Origin: Allobaculum mucilyticum
Lineage (GTDB): Bacteria; Bacillota_I; Bacilli_A; Erysipelotrichales; Erysipelotrichaceae
Direction of reading: 5' to 3'
DNA length: 64,000 nt
NCBI RefSeq assembly: GCF_022701195.1
Contig: NZ_CP078089.1
Coordinates: 3,038,001-3,102,000, forward strand
The position numbers were made by a program, and so were the translations under genes. A model generated the notes under the pieces. The model worked only from the letters and a program-made list of their open reading frames with translations, was not told the origin of the DNA and made no database searches. Shown in pieces: positions 34,053 to 43,266 of the stretch. Positions within the stretch are counted from its first letter, which is position 1. Every line of letters begins with the position of its first letter.

Positions 34053-35591
34053 ATGCTTAGACCGTCTATTTCCCATGCAGATTTCCTCCAGCGCCTGGAT
34101 TCCGCTCTCTGCGGCCTGGACTCCTCCCAGACCCTGCGACTGAACTCCGACGAGTTCCGCCTGGCTCTTCACAAAGTCAGAGCGATTAATCTCGATCCGG
34201 CTGTGCCGATCGTTTCTTCCCTGTATTCCACTCGCGGCAGACCTGCTGCCGATCCTACACTCGTACTTCGTTCCCTTATCCTGATGTTTCACTTTGGGGA
34301 AACAAGTATTCAGAAATGGCACGATCGCCTTGAACACGACGTTCTTCTGAAAACCCTTTGCGGATATACCCATCGTATTCACGCTGTCAATACCTATTAC
34401 TCCCTGATCGATCGCCTTTACCAATGGGCCATCCCGGATTCGATCCTTCCAGCCGAAAAGAACAGAAGACCTGAAAAGAAGAAAAAACCAAAGGGCAAAC
34501 GAGGCAGAAAGCCAAAGAATTCGGCTGATGAGACAAACAGGGAAGCTCCTGTGGATCAGTCAGGTTCTCCAGAGCCAACACGCAAAGGAGAAAAACTGAA
34601 CCTGAATCCGCCAGGGCTACCGCCTCCCTGGCGGAGCAGGCTCGTCAGGGTGAAATCGATCTAGACAGGCCGGTTAAGCTGCTTCAGACCTTGCTTAAAG
34701 CCATCGTGGTCAACCCCTCAATTGAAAAAGGACTGATCGACAAGGATGATCTTACTCTTTCAGGCGATGGCACCGCCATCCATATCCACTCCGACGCACG
34801 GGGCCACCACATTAAAGAATATATGAGTACAGATAAATTTGATATCTTACGCAGATATTCTGATCCGTCTGCCACTTACAGTTTTGACAGTGATCTCGGC
34901 TCATACTATTTCGGTTACACAGGCTATCTTCTCGGAGTGCACAGCGAAGCGGATAAGATCGATCTCCCTGTCAGCTTAATGATAGAACCCGCAAGAGATC
35001 ACGATTCCACCATTTCCATCAAGGCGTTAAACCAGTTTCGCGCTCTTTATCCAGAGGTAAAGGTTTTAAATTACTGTCTGGACAGTGCAAGCGACAACGA
35101 AGCCACTTTCGCTCTTTGTCTGGACTGGAACATCACTCCTGTGATCGATCTGAACGGACGAAGGGGGGAAAGACCGGAAATCCGGAACTATATCTATCGA
35201 CTCCAAGGGGATTCCCCACTGTCAGGCGGGAGTGGAAATGGACTTAGCCGGTTTTGATAAGACGCATAACGTTTATAAGTATCGGTTTCCGCTGGTTTTG
35301 AAAAAAATCAAGGAGTGCCCGTATTGGGATTCATGTTCAAGAACCGACTATGGGCGCACTTATTACCAGAAATGTAACAACGTTCGCGAATAGACAGGGT
35401 TGAAGTACAAATCTGACAAGTGGAAGAAGATCTATGCCAACCGTACGAGCTGCGAGAGACTGAATAACCGGATTCTGAATGACTACAATCTGCACAAATC
35501 CAAGATGGGGACGGAGAGAAGACTCGCATTCCAGACATTCCTTGCCTGTGTGAACATCCATGTAGATGCCTGGTCAAAGACCGGGAAATAG
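34053..35591 (+). pseudogene. Degenerate IS1182-type transposase (two frameshifts and a stop)
   Basis: The N-terminal part (34053 to about 34592) reads LRPSISHADF ... STRGRPAADPTLVLRSLILMFHFG, typical of IS1182/IS5-like transposases. The frame then moves by -1 near the A run at 34591-34595, continues with LSGDGTAIHIHS and LPVSLMIEPARDHDS to about 35206, moves again at a G run (35207-35210), where GIPHCQAGVEM resumes, and meets TAG at 35391. The C-terminal RTSCERLNNRILNDY part follows to 35591. RBS GAAAGGAG is still present before the ATG. Clear inverted repeats or target duplication were not found. Confidence 0.85.
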
Positions 35592-35972
35592 TTCAGATCC
35601 GCCGTTAAAAAATACAATCGTTTCGTGCTCTTTTTAGTGCGCCAATTTTTACAGCTTTTCGAAATCTCCAGCTCATAAGGGGTGCAGACCCGGGAAATAA
35701 AGTCTCAAATGGGCTTTTGTTTAGAATTTGTTAATGATTCCGTCAAATACCTCCTAGAGTTTATGAGAGTGCTCTTTCTGTGCTCCACATTCCCGATCAG
35801 TTTCAAAGGACATATTGATCTGTTTCCAGAAAGAAAATTCAGCCGTTTTCTTCATCCGCTTTTTGCTTCCGAGCAGATCTCAGTCTTTCTTCGTGGACAA
35901 GAAAACCCGGACTGATTTCGAGCCCGGGCAATACGTTTTTTCAATATTCCAAATGTTCATTGATGACCAGAA
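35592..35972. other. Intergenic region (381 bp) after the decayed IS
   Basis: Probably contains the unmarked right end of the IS and the 3' region of apbE. Short reading frames here have no RBS or recognisable product. Confidence 0.4.
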
Positions 35973-37262
35973 TCAGGACTGCTGTTTCAGGGAAACCTGA
36001 TCTTTGATATCCGGCGTCATGTAAATATCGTAGTCATCCGTCGAAAGATCCGGTGTTTTCTCAAGCGTTCCGTGATCGACGATCCAGACAGCTTTCAGTC
36101 CAGTCTGTTCGCACAGCGCCATGCCTTCTTCTACTGGCATGCAGAACAGAGCTGTCGACATCCCGTCTGCGTAGGTTGAATCGTCTGCAATGACGGTAAC
36201 CGAACGCATATATTCAGCAGGATAGCCGGTAGTCGGATCAATGATGTGATTGTAGCGTTTGCCATCGACCATCATATAGCGCTGATAGTCGCCGGATGTA
36301 ACCAGACATTCCGGCTGTTCGGTTGTGTAGATAACCAGGGAATTGGAACCGGAAGGATTCTGAATGCCGACTTTCCATGGCTTGCCATTTGGCTTTTCGC
36401 CGATCAGAACAACGTTTCCGCCGGCGTTGATCAGACCATAGTCCAGACCGGCTTCTTTGAGCCGTTCAGCCGCAAGTTCAGCTGCATAGCCTTTGGCGAT
36501 CGCACCAAAGTCCAGAGATGCGGCTTCATCGGTCAGTTCTACTGTGCTGTCTGTGATCTCAACACCATCCATGGATAAGTGGTTGATGGATGCCTGGATA
36601 TCCGAATCGGAAGGCAGTACGCCATCGCTTCCTGGATTTTCATCTGCTTTATTGAGGGCATCACGCCAGAGCGCGGTCAGCTTGCCCTGTGAAGGGTCGA
36701 ATTTTTCATTGATCGAGTGAATCTCAATGGAATCGCGGATCAGTTCAATGACCTGGCTGTCAACCTCAACCGGATGATCATGCGCTTCCTGGTTAATGGT
36801 GTACATGCTTGTGATGCCATCTACAGTGCTTTCTTTGACTGCATCAAACAGGGCGTTGCAGTCGATAAAAGTCGAGCGGACGATTTCAAGGTACTTGTTG
36901 AAGTCTTCTTCCGTACATTTTGTCTGGAAGGTAATTGCGGTATCGAAGCCGACGTCCAACATGGTAATGGAACGGTCTTCTGCTGCCTGTGCTGCTTTTT
37001 TCGGATTGGCCATATACAGGGAAACAGAGATCGTCAGGGCAAGAACGCAGACAGCTGCGATAATCCAGCCGCCGATCTTCGATTCCTTTTTCTTAGGCGA
37101 AGAGTCTTTTTCATCACTGGCAGTTTTCTGAGAAGTCTGGCTTTCGCTCTCAGACTCCTGGTCTGTCTTGCTGGTATCTGGGATAATTTGTGTTTTTTCC
37201 TGATCCGGACTGTTCAGATCAGGAGACGGGTTCTGGTCTTTTTCTTCAGTATGTTCGTTCAT
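35973..37262 (-). CDS. apbE: FAD:protein FMN transferase, membrane anchored
   Basis: 429 residues. An acidic, Ser/Gln-rich N-terminal tail of about 63 residues precedes one hydrophobic segment (IGGWIIAAVCVLALTISVSLYM); the rest is the ApbE catalytic domain: MLDVGFDTAITF, LDFGAIAKGYAAE, GLINAGGNVVL, NHIIDPTTGYPAE and the metal site ADGMSTALF. It transfers FMN from FAD to a Thr in SGATxT motifs. RnfD and RnfG, encoded 3 kb away, carry such motifs. Most ApbE proteins are lipoproteins; the uncleaved anchor with a long cytoplasmic tail is less usual. It faces the outside, matching the RnfG flavin domain. Confidence 0.94.
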   Translation of the reverse strand: MNEHTEEKDQNPSPDLNSPDQEKTQIIPDTSKTDQESESESQTSQKTASDEKDSSPKKKESKIGGWIIAAVCVLALTISVSLYMANPKKAAQAAEDRSITMLDVGFDTAITFQTKCTEEDFNKYLEIVRSTFIDCNALFDAVKESTVDGITSMYTINQEAHDHPVEVDSQVIELIRDSIEIHSINEKFDPSQGKLTALWRDALNKADENPGSDGVLPSDSDIQASINHLSMDGVEITDSTVELTDEAASLDFGAIAKGYAAELAAERLKEAGLDYGLINAGGNVVLIGEKPNGKPWKVGIQNPSGSNSLVIYTTEQPECLVTSGDYQRYMMVDGKRYNHIIDPTTGYPAEYMRSVTVIADDSTYADGMSTALFCMPVEEGMALCEQTGLKAVWIVDHGTLEKTPDLSTDDYDIYMTPDIKDQVSLKQQS

Positions 37263-37489
37263 GAAACTCCTTTATTTTCAAGATAATCTGGCACCCTGTC
37301 TTTGACAGGTCAGTTCGATGTCTATTGTACTCTTTTGAATTGTTCTCTTTTCATTCCTGCCTCTGATTCATTTTGCACCACTCAGAAGTGCGTCTGGATT
37401 GGCGGGAAGGGAGGGATCAGACTCTGGATCCAGGACCAGATTCAGTCCGGAACATGGAGAAGGGCAGGGATAGCGAGTCCGTCTGAAGA

Positions 37490-37525
37490 TATCGATTAAC
37501 GATCATTATTAATCGTTAATCGATA
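37490..37525. promoter_or_regulatory. Perfect 14-bp inverted repeat, probable operator
   Basis: TATCGATTAACGAT, 8 bases, ATCGTTAATCGATA. A further half-like GTTAATCATC lies just downstream. It precedes the DUF2975/HTH pair by 105 bases, so autoregulation by the small HTH protein at 38225 is the simplest reading (inference). Confidence 0.7.
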
Positions 37526-37573
37526 AATTATAGTTAATCATCAGGCTATTTAGAGGTATAAAAGAATCACAGG

Positions 37574-37594
37574 AAGCAGCCTGACAGGCTGCTT
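37574..37594 (+). promoter_or_regulatory. Leader hairpin before DUF2975 gene
   Basis: AAGCAGCC-TGACA-GGCTGCTT, perfect 8-bp stem 36 bases before the ATG; no proper T run. Confidence 0.45.
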
Positions 37595-37629
37595 AAAGCC
37601 GGCAAATCCTGTTTATAAGGAGAGAGCTT

Positions 37630-38199
37630 ATGAAAACATTAGGCAAAGTTTCAACTGTACTGGCCCGCATCATCCAGATTTTTCTGTGGATTGGAGCTGC
37701 CGGGTCGCTGATTCTCTGGATCATGCTTCTGATTGATCCGCAGCGTCTTATCTCTGTTTATCCAGGAGATACGCTTTTTCCCCAGAGCCTGAATCTGATC
37801 GGTTTTGATGTCATGGTAAACAGCCTGTCTGAGGGGATTCAGGCACTTCGGTGGATGCTGCCGATCTTTGCGGTGATCTGCTCAGAATCCGCCATGATCT
37901 TTCGCAATCTCAGTCTGATCCTTGCGAAGCTTCATGCCATGGAAGGCGAAGCATTTGGTCAGGATAATTCTCCCTTTACACCAGACATCATCCGCATGGT
38001 CCGGGAAATCGGAATCTTTGCGATTTCCATTCCAGTTATTGAGCTTGTTTCTTCATGGATTCTCCGTCTGGTTCTCGGTACAGATGTAGAAATCTCTGTC
38101 AGTCTGACTTCTGTCGTCTTCGGACTTTCGGTTCTGTATCTTTCGAGCATCTTCAGCTACGGACACACTCTTCAGCAGGAAACAGAAGATCTGGTGTAG
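37630..38199 (+). CDS. DUF2975 membrane protein
   Basis: 189 residues with four hydrophobic segments (IIQIFLWIGAAGSLILWIMLL, an IQALRWMLPIFAVIC segment, IGIFAISIPVIELV, VSLTSVVFGLSVLYLSSIF). This matches DUF2975 proteins, which are regularly encoded with a small YozG-like HTH regulator, as here. Function unknown; the pair may sense a membrane state. RBS AAGGAGAG precedes the ATG. Confidence 0.82.
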   Translation: MKTLGKVSTVLARIIQIFLWIGAAGSLILWIMLLIDPQRLISVYPGDTLFPQSLNLIGFDVMVNSLSEGIQALRWMLPIFAVICSESAMIFRNLSLILAKLHAMEGEAFGQDNSPFTPDIIRMVREIGIFAISIPVIELVSSWILRLVLGTDVEISVSLTSVVFGLSVLYLSSIFSYGHTLQQETEDLV

Positions 38200-38224
38200 G
38201 GTGAACCTGAGAAGGAACAGCACT

Positions 38225-38446
38225 ATGTCAAAAATCGTTGTAAGACTTGACCGGGTCATGGCTGACCGGAAAATTTCTTTAAAAGACCTTGCTGAAGAGG
38301 TCGGCATCACCAACGCCAATCTTTCCAAGCTGAAAACAGGAAAAGCGAGCGCAGTCCGCTTTTCAACATTAGAAGCGCTCTGTGAAGCTCTGCACTGTCA
38401 GCCAGGCGACTTGCTCGAATATGATCCCAATGCTTCTGAGGAATAA
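38225..38446 (+). CDS. Small XRE-family HTH regulator (YozG-like)
   Basis: 73 residues from the ATG at 38225 (AAGGA upstream). Almost entirely a Cro/CI-type HTH: VVRLDRVMADRKISLKDLAEEVGITNANLSKLKTGKASAVRFSTLEALCEALHCQPGDLLEY. It partners the DUF2975 gene 25 bases upstream. Likely binds the inverted repeat at 37490-37525. Confidence 0.92.
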   Translation: MSKIVVRLDRVMADRKISLKDLAEEVGITNANLSKLKTGKASAVRFSTLEALCEALHCQPGDLLEYDPNASEE

Positions 38447-38931
38447 ACACAAGAATCCGGCATTCCCGAATCCAGGAATGCCGGACCTTTTTTGTTTCAG
38501 CTTAAAACGAATACTGAATGATAACGAGAGCAGGGAAGAAACAGTTAAAAGCCGGAGACTGACCAATAAGAGGATCAGAAGAGGTTCAGGAAAGAATCCA
38601 GACCGGGCTCCAGAACTCAGAGCGAATTTCGTTTTCGCCCTCATACGCAGCCGCTTTGCGCTCTCACATGTTCATGCTACAATTCTTCAATCCTTGTCTG
38701 ATAATTTATTCATCTGAATATCGCTAAAATGACCGTACCTTGCGGACATGGCTGCCTTTTTGGGCTTCAGCTTTACAAAAGAAGAATGCCAGCAGTAAGG
38801 TTTTGACCTCAATTGGCGCGTGTCAAATCTCAAAATTTCAATGAATTGTCAAATTCTCATGGCAAGGCAATTTGATTTTCATACAGCTTCTCACTAGAAT
38901 TTGAGTGAACTGCATTGAAAGGAAGAAAAGT
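38447..38931. other. Intergenic region (485 bp) upstream of the rnf operon
   Basis: It holds the terminator at 38456-38493 and then AT-rich sequence with two near-direct copies of TGTCAAATTCT/TGTCAAATCT (38821 and 38848). These could belong to the rnf promoter region, but no certain -35/-10 pair was found. No gene. Confidence 0.45.
38456..38493 (+). terminator. Terminator after HTH gene
   Basis: TCCGGCATTCC ... GGAATGCCGGA then CC and six T. Confidence 0.9.
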
Positions 38932-40242
38932 ATGTCACTTTTATTAGGGCCAATGGTGCAGCATATCCCTGGTAGAAAAGATCTGACAGATCACAGCGAT
39001 GCGAAAACGCTGATGCCAAAAAAAACCGTATATATCCCGGTTTTTGCAGGTCCAGTAACGCAGGCTGAGATCCTCGTCAATGAAGGAGATCACGTCAAAG
39101 TCGGAACAAAACTCGCCAACACGAAGTCGGCGTTCCCGGTTCCGATTTATTCGTCTGTCTCCGGAATCTACAAAGGAACTGTAAAACGGCCTCACAACAG
39201 TCTCAAGCCTCAGCTTCACATGGTCATCGACCTAGATGAGATCCAGGAATCGCAGCAGGCCTTCCCGCCTCTCGACTGGCACTCTGCCTCCCACGAAGAA
39301 ATGGTCGAATTCACTAAAAACACCGGTATCATCGGACAGGGCGGTGCCGGATTCCCAACCTACGTCAAGTATCAGAACGTCGAGAAAATCGATACGCTGG
39401 TTATTAATGCCGTAGAGTGCGAACCATATATCACCGCTGACTACAAATGCATCATGGACTCCGTTGAAACGTTCATCCACGGTGTCCGCATTCTGCAGAA
39501 AATGGCAGAAGTTCAGACCGTTAAAATCGGCGTCAAAGTTTCTCACCCGGACCTGATTGATTACATCAAACAGGAAATCACGCGTGAAAACGCAGCCGGC
39601 ATTGAAGTTGTCGGCGTACCGGATGTCTATCCGATGGGTGCAGAACGCACGCTGATCCGTACCCTGACCAAACGCGAGTACGACAGACTCCCCGGCGAGT
39701 GCGGCGTTATTGTCAACAACGCTGAAACCGCAATTCTGATTGCCCGCGCATTTGAAAAGGGAGAAGCCCTCTCGAAAAAATATGTCACCTTCTCCGGTGA
39801 AGGCCTCAAATATCCGGTCAATGTCACTGTTCCAGTCGGCATGGTTGTTTCCGAGATCATCGAACAGCTCGGCGGATACATTGAGAAAGTTGAAACCCTC
39901 AAACTGATCGCAGGCGGCCCGATGATGGGTAAAGCCATGGTCAGCGATCAGATTTCGATTGACCGGGCGATGAACGCTATCACCGTCCTGAAAAACGAAA
40001 ACTACGAAGAAATGACCTGCATGCGCTGCGGCCGCTGCACGGCGCACTGCCCGATGGGTCTTCAGCCAGTCCGTATTTCCAATGCGGTCAAAGCCAATGA
40101 CGCTGTTGAAATGGAAAAACGCGGCGCCATGCTCTGCATCGAATGCGGTCTGTGCACCTATGTCTGCCCATCGCATATTCAGGTCACTGAAAATGTTCGC
40201 AAAGCGAAACGCACCCTTCAGATGAAGGCGAAGAGAAAGTAG
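38932..40242 (+). CDS. rnfC: Rnf complex subunit C
   Basis: 436 residues from the ATG at 38932 (AAAGGA upstream). N-terminal barrel-sandwich part (VYIPVFAGPVTQAEILVNEGDHVKVGTKLA), NADH/FMN binding region (GIIGQGGAGFPTYVK, AVECEPYITADY), SLBB domain (VNVTVPVGMVVSEIIEQLGG), then two 4Fe-4S sites CMRCGRCTAHCP and CIECGLCTYVCP. RnfC is the soluble NADH-oxidising or NAD-reducing arm. First gene of rnfCDGEA-x-B. Confidence 0.97.
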   Translation: MSLLLGPMVQHIPGRKDLTDHSDAKTLMPKKTVYIPVFAGPVTQAEILVNEGDHVKVGTKLANTKSAFPVPIYSSVSGIYKGTVKRPHNSLKPQLHMVIDLDEIQESQQAFPPLDWHSASHEEMVEFTKNTGIIGQGGAGFPTYVKYQNVEKIDTLVINAVECEPYITADYKCIMDSVETFIHGVRILQKMAEVQTVKIGVKVSHPDLIDYIKQEITRENAAGIEVVGVPDVYPMGAERTLIRTLTKREYDRLPGECGVIVNNAETAILIARAFEKGEALSKKYVTFSGEGLKYPVNVTVPVGMVVSEIIEQLGGYIEKVETLKLIAGGPMMGKAMVSDQISIDRAMNAITVLKNENYEEMTCMRCGRCTAHCPMGLQPVRISNAVKANDAVEMEKRGAMLCIECGLCTYVCPSHIQVTENVRKAKRTLQMKAKRK

Positions 40243-40254
40243 AGGGATCCATAG

Positions 40255-41430
40255 ATGAAATTCGCTTTTCATGTGAGCCCGAACCTTCAGTCGCCCAACT
40301 CCACGCAGAAAATCATGCGGGAGCTGACCATCGGACTGCTTGTTGTTTTTGCGGCTTCTGATATTTATTACTTCGTTCAGTACGGAGCAGGGGTCGGTCT
40401 GCAGGCCCTGCTGCTTCTGGCATGCTCGCTGATCACAACATTTGTGTGTGAAGCGATTTTTGCCAAGGTGAAAAAGAAAGATATTAAATCCTTCCTTTCC
40501 CATTCGTTTGGCTGGGTCACATCGATCATTCTGGTCATGATGTGCCCGATCACGATTACTCCGTATGCAGTCATCATTGCCACAGTCTTCGCAATTGTAT
40601 TCGGCCGTCTTGTTTTCGGCGGATTTGGCTACAACATCTACAACCCGGCTGCTGTCGGCCGCGCTGTAATCTTCGCTTCCTTCAGCGGAGCAACCACACG
40701 CATCATTTCCGGTGCGACTCCAACTGCTCAGCTTTCTTCGCTGTTCAACTGGCTGCCTGGAACTGAAGCTGCTCTGGACGCTTACCTCAATACAGTAGGC
40801 GGCTGGGGCGGCCTGGCTATGGGATTCTATCCTGGAGCCATCGGCGAGACGATGTCCGTTCTGATTCTGCTGGTCGGTGCATACCTGATCTGGCGCAACG
40901 TCATCGACTGGCGCGTTCCTGTTTTCTATCTTGGAACAATCTTTGTAATGGGCATGGTTATCGCTGCCCTGACCGGCATTGAAGCCTGGCACGGAATTCC
41001 GGCTATCCTCTGGTACCCGCTGCTTCAGGTTCTGACCGGCGGCGTCATCTTCGGTGCAGTCTTCATGCTGACAGACCCTGTCACAATGCCGACCGTACCG
41101 TCCGGACGTATCTTCTATGCAATCTGCGCCGCTGCAATCACAGTTCTCATCCGTGTTAAAGGCAACCTGCCAGAAGGATGCATGTATTCCATTCTGATCA
41201 TGAACACATTCACACCGATGATCGAGCTCGCTCTTGATGCTCCGCAGCTCAAACAGATGAAAAAAGCGTGGACCATGATCGCCTGCGCAGCTGTCTTTGC
41301 ACTATGTGTCGCATTCTACGGTTCGACAAACAAACCGCAGCGTGCTGTTCCTGAAGAACTCAAATCGGCATATGTAATGGAAACTGCTGCAGACCACACG
41401 GTCAGCGCACTGGATAAGGAGGCTCTGTAA
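40255..41430 (+). CDS. rnfD: Rnf complex subunit D
   Basis: 391 residues, about ten membrane segments (FGYNIYNPAAVGRAVIFASFSG). The flavinylation motif is SGATPT at 152-157, where FMN should be attached to T157 by ApbE. Extra C-terminal tail of about 30 residues (PQRAVPEELKSAYV) after the last helix. It forms the ion-translocating core with RnfE/A. Overlaps rnfG by one base. Confidence 0.96.
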   Translation: MKFAFHVSPNLQSPNSTQKIMRELTIGLLVVFAASDIYYFVQYGAGVGLQALLLLACSLITTFVCEAIFAKVKKKDIKSFLSHSFGWVTSIILVMMCPITITPYAVIIATVFAIVFGRLVFGGFGYNIYNPAAVGRAVIFASFSGATTRIISGATPTAQLSSLFNWLPGTEAALDAYLNTVGGWGGLAMGFYPGAIGETMSVLILLVGAYLIWRNVIDWRVPVFYLGTIFVMGMVIAALTGIEAWHGIPAILWYPLLQVLTGGVIFGAVFMLTDPVTMPTVPSGRIFYAICAAAITVLIRVKGNLPEGCMYSILIMNTFTPMIELALDAPQLKQMKKAWTMIACAAVFALCVAFYGSTNKPQRAVPEELKSAYVMETAADHTVSALDKEAL

Positions 41431-41957
41431 TGAAAAAGTCAAGCCCTGCTTATCTCGCGATTTTCCTGGCGGTTACCGCTGCTCTTGCCGGCGGCTGCCT
41501 CTCTTTTGCCAACAACATGACTGCTCCGATCATTCAGGCCAATGCGGAAAAAGCTGAAAAGGCTTCGCTGCTTGAAATGTATCCGGAAGCTTCCATCGAT
41601 GACTTCCAGGTTGTTGATGCATCTGCCATTACAGCAGATGACAATGCAGTCAACGGCGTCTACAAATACGGCGACGATGTCGTTATCTTCAACTGCTCTG
41701 TTTCCGGTTATGACGGCGGAACGACATTCCTTGTCGGCATCAATGTCACCGATAACACGATCAGTGCCTTCAAGGCCATTGAAAACGGCGATACCAAGGG
41801 TATCGGAAGCAAGATCATGGACGAGCCGTTTGCACAGTCTCTGATCGGCAAAGATGCTTCCGGTGAACTTGATACAATCTCCGGCGCGACATACACTTCG
41901 ACGCCTGTTGTTCAGCAGATCAACAAGTGTGCGGATCTTGCCGCTGAAGTAGAGTAG
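41430..41957 (+). CDS. rnfG: Rnf complex subunit G
   Basis: 175 residues. One N-terminal membrane segment (YLAIFLAVTAALAGG) and an external FMN-binding domain; the flavinylation motif is SGATYT at 151-156 with T156 as acceptor. IGSKIMDEPFAQSLIG is family typical. Passes electrons between RnfD and the other membrane subunits. GGAGG before the ATG lies inside rnfD. Confidence 0.96.
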   Translation: MKKSSPAYLAIFLAVTAALAGGCLSFANNMTAPIIQANAEKAEKASLLEMYPEASIDDFQVVDASAITADDNAVNGVYKYGDDVVIFNCSVSGYDGGTTFLVGINVTDNTISAFKAIENGDTKGIGSKIMDEPFAQSLIGKDASGELDTISGATYTSTPVVQQINKCADLAAEVE

Positions 41958-41968
41958 GGGGAAATCCG

Positions 41969-42682
41969 ATGAACAGAATGCAAAACTTCAAAAACGGTCT
42001 GATCAAGGATAATCCTGTATTCGGTCTGTATCTCGGTCTGTGTTCTACACTGGCCATCACAACATCGATCAACAACGCGATCGGTATGGGTGTTGCAGTA
42101 ATCTGCGTACTGATTCTTTCAAACGTCATCATTTCTGCAATCCGTAAAATTGTTCCGGACGATATCCGTATTCCGGTTTATATCGTCATCATTGCTACAC
42201 TCGTAAAAATCATCCAGATGCTCATCAAGGCTTACACGCCTGCTCTGGATACTTCGCTTGGCGTATTCATTCCGCTGATCGTTGTAAACTGCATCATCCT
42301 TGGCCGTGCAGAAGCCTTCGCTTCGAAACACGGTGTTCTGGATTCCGCATTAGACGGTCTTGGCATGGGTCTTGGCTACCTGCTCGCTGTTCTCGCAATG
42401 TCTTTCATCCGTCAGATCCTGGCAACTGGTGTTCTGTCCATGACTAACCCGTTTGACGAATCGCAGGTTCTCTTTGCGATAACGCTGATTCCGGAAAGCT
42501 TCACAATCAATCTGTTCTCCACTCCAGTCGGCGCATTCGTTACCTTCGCGTGCCTTGCAGCTGCTCTTGGAGCCTATAAGATTCACAGTGAAAAGAAAGC
42601 CGCAGCACAGGAAGCTGAAAAGGCTGCCGCTGCTAAAGCTGCAGCTGCCGCTAAAGCAGCTCCGGCAGGAAAGGGGGCTTAA
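41969..42682 (+). CDS. rnfE: Rnf complex subunit E
   Basis: 237 residues. Six membrane segments; motifs NPVFGLYLGLCSTLAITTS, NCIILGRAEAFASKHGVLDSALDGLGMGLGY. The last 35 residues are an Ala/Lys/Glu tail (KKAAAQEAEKAAAAK), longer than in most RnfE proteins and probably cytoplasmic. Homologous to RnfA; the two form the Fe-S-holding membrane pair. Confidence 0.96.
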   Translation: MNRMQNFKNGLIKDNPVFGLYLGLCSTLAITTSINNAIGMGVAVICVLILSNVIISAIRKIVPDDIRIPVYIVIIATLVKIIQMLIKAYTPALDTSLGVFIPLIVVNCIILGRAEAFASKHGVLDSALDGLGMGLGYLLAVLAMSFIRQILATGVLSMTNPFDESQVLFAITLIPESFTINLFSTPVGAFVTFACLAAALGAYKIHSEKKAAAQEAEKAAAAKAAAAAKAAPAGKGA

Positions 42683-42685
42683 TCC

Positions 42686-43264
42686 ATGATTTCTGAACTG
42701 ATTGGTCTTCTGATTACGTCCGTCCTGCTGAACAACGCCATCCTGAACCAGTTCCTTGGACTCTGCCCGTTCATGGGTGTTTCGAGAAAGAAATCGAGCG
42801 CTCTGGGCATGGGCATGGCTGTTGTCTTCGTTATCGTTGCAGCCGGTCTGGTCACTTATGGACTTTATTACCTCGTCCTTGTTCCACTGCACCTAGAGTA
42901 CATGGACCTGGTTACATTCATTCTTGTAATTGCTTCGCTCGTACAGCTGACGGAAATGTTCCTGAAAAAGTCTTCTCCGGCTCTGTACAAATCTCTGGGC
43001 GTTTACCTGCCTCTGATCACGACCAACTGTGTCGTACTGAACGTCTGCCTGGTTAACATTTCCAACGGCTATGACTTCGCTCACATGCTGGTTTACACCA
43101 TCGGTACACCGCTTGGCTTCGCGCTTGTTCTGTACATCTTCTCGTGCATCCGCGAACGTCTCGACACCGCTGATGTTCCAGCAAGCTTCGTCGGCAACCC
43201 TGTCGCTCTGATCGTTGCCGGTCTGATGGCTATGGCGTTCTCAGGTCTGGCCGGAATCATCTAA
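42686..43264 (+). CDS. rnfA: Rnf complex subunit A
   Basis: 192 residues, six membrane segments. Family motifs NNAILNQFLGLCPFMGVS and PLITTNCVVLNVCLVN, which carry the Cys residues that hold a shared membrane Fe-S cluster with RnfE. Starts 3 bases after rnfE. Confidence 0.97.
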   Translation: MISELIGLLITSVLLNNAILNQFLGLCPFMGVSRKKSSALGMGMAVVFVIVAAGLVTYGLYYLVLVPLHLEYMDLVTFILVIASLVQLTEMFLKKSSPALYKSLGVYLPLITTNCVVLNVCLVNISNGYDFAHMLVYTIGTPLGFALVLYIFSCIRERLDTADVPASFVGNPVALIVAGLMAMAFSGLAGII

Positions 43265-43266
43265 GC

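Larger units (their letters stand above)
37263..37629. other. Divergent intergenic region (367 bp) between apbE and the DUF2975 gene
   Basis: It contains the 14-bp dyad at 37490-37525 and the hairpin at 37574-37594. No gene is supported. Confidence 0.5.

Noticed and set aside
34590-34600. Programmed -1 frameshifting in the IS1182-type transposase
   Set aside because: The A run is a possible slip site, but a second frame change and an in-frame TAG downstream make simple decay more likely.
39232-40992. A 586-codon minus-strand frame across rnfC and rnfD
   Set aside because: Antisense shadow of two clear Rnf genes; no RBS and no recognisable product.
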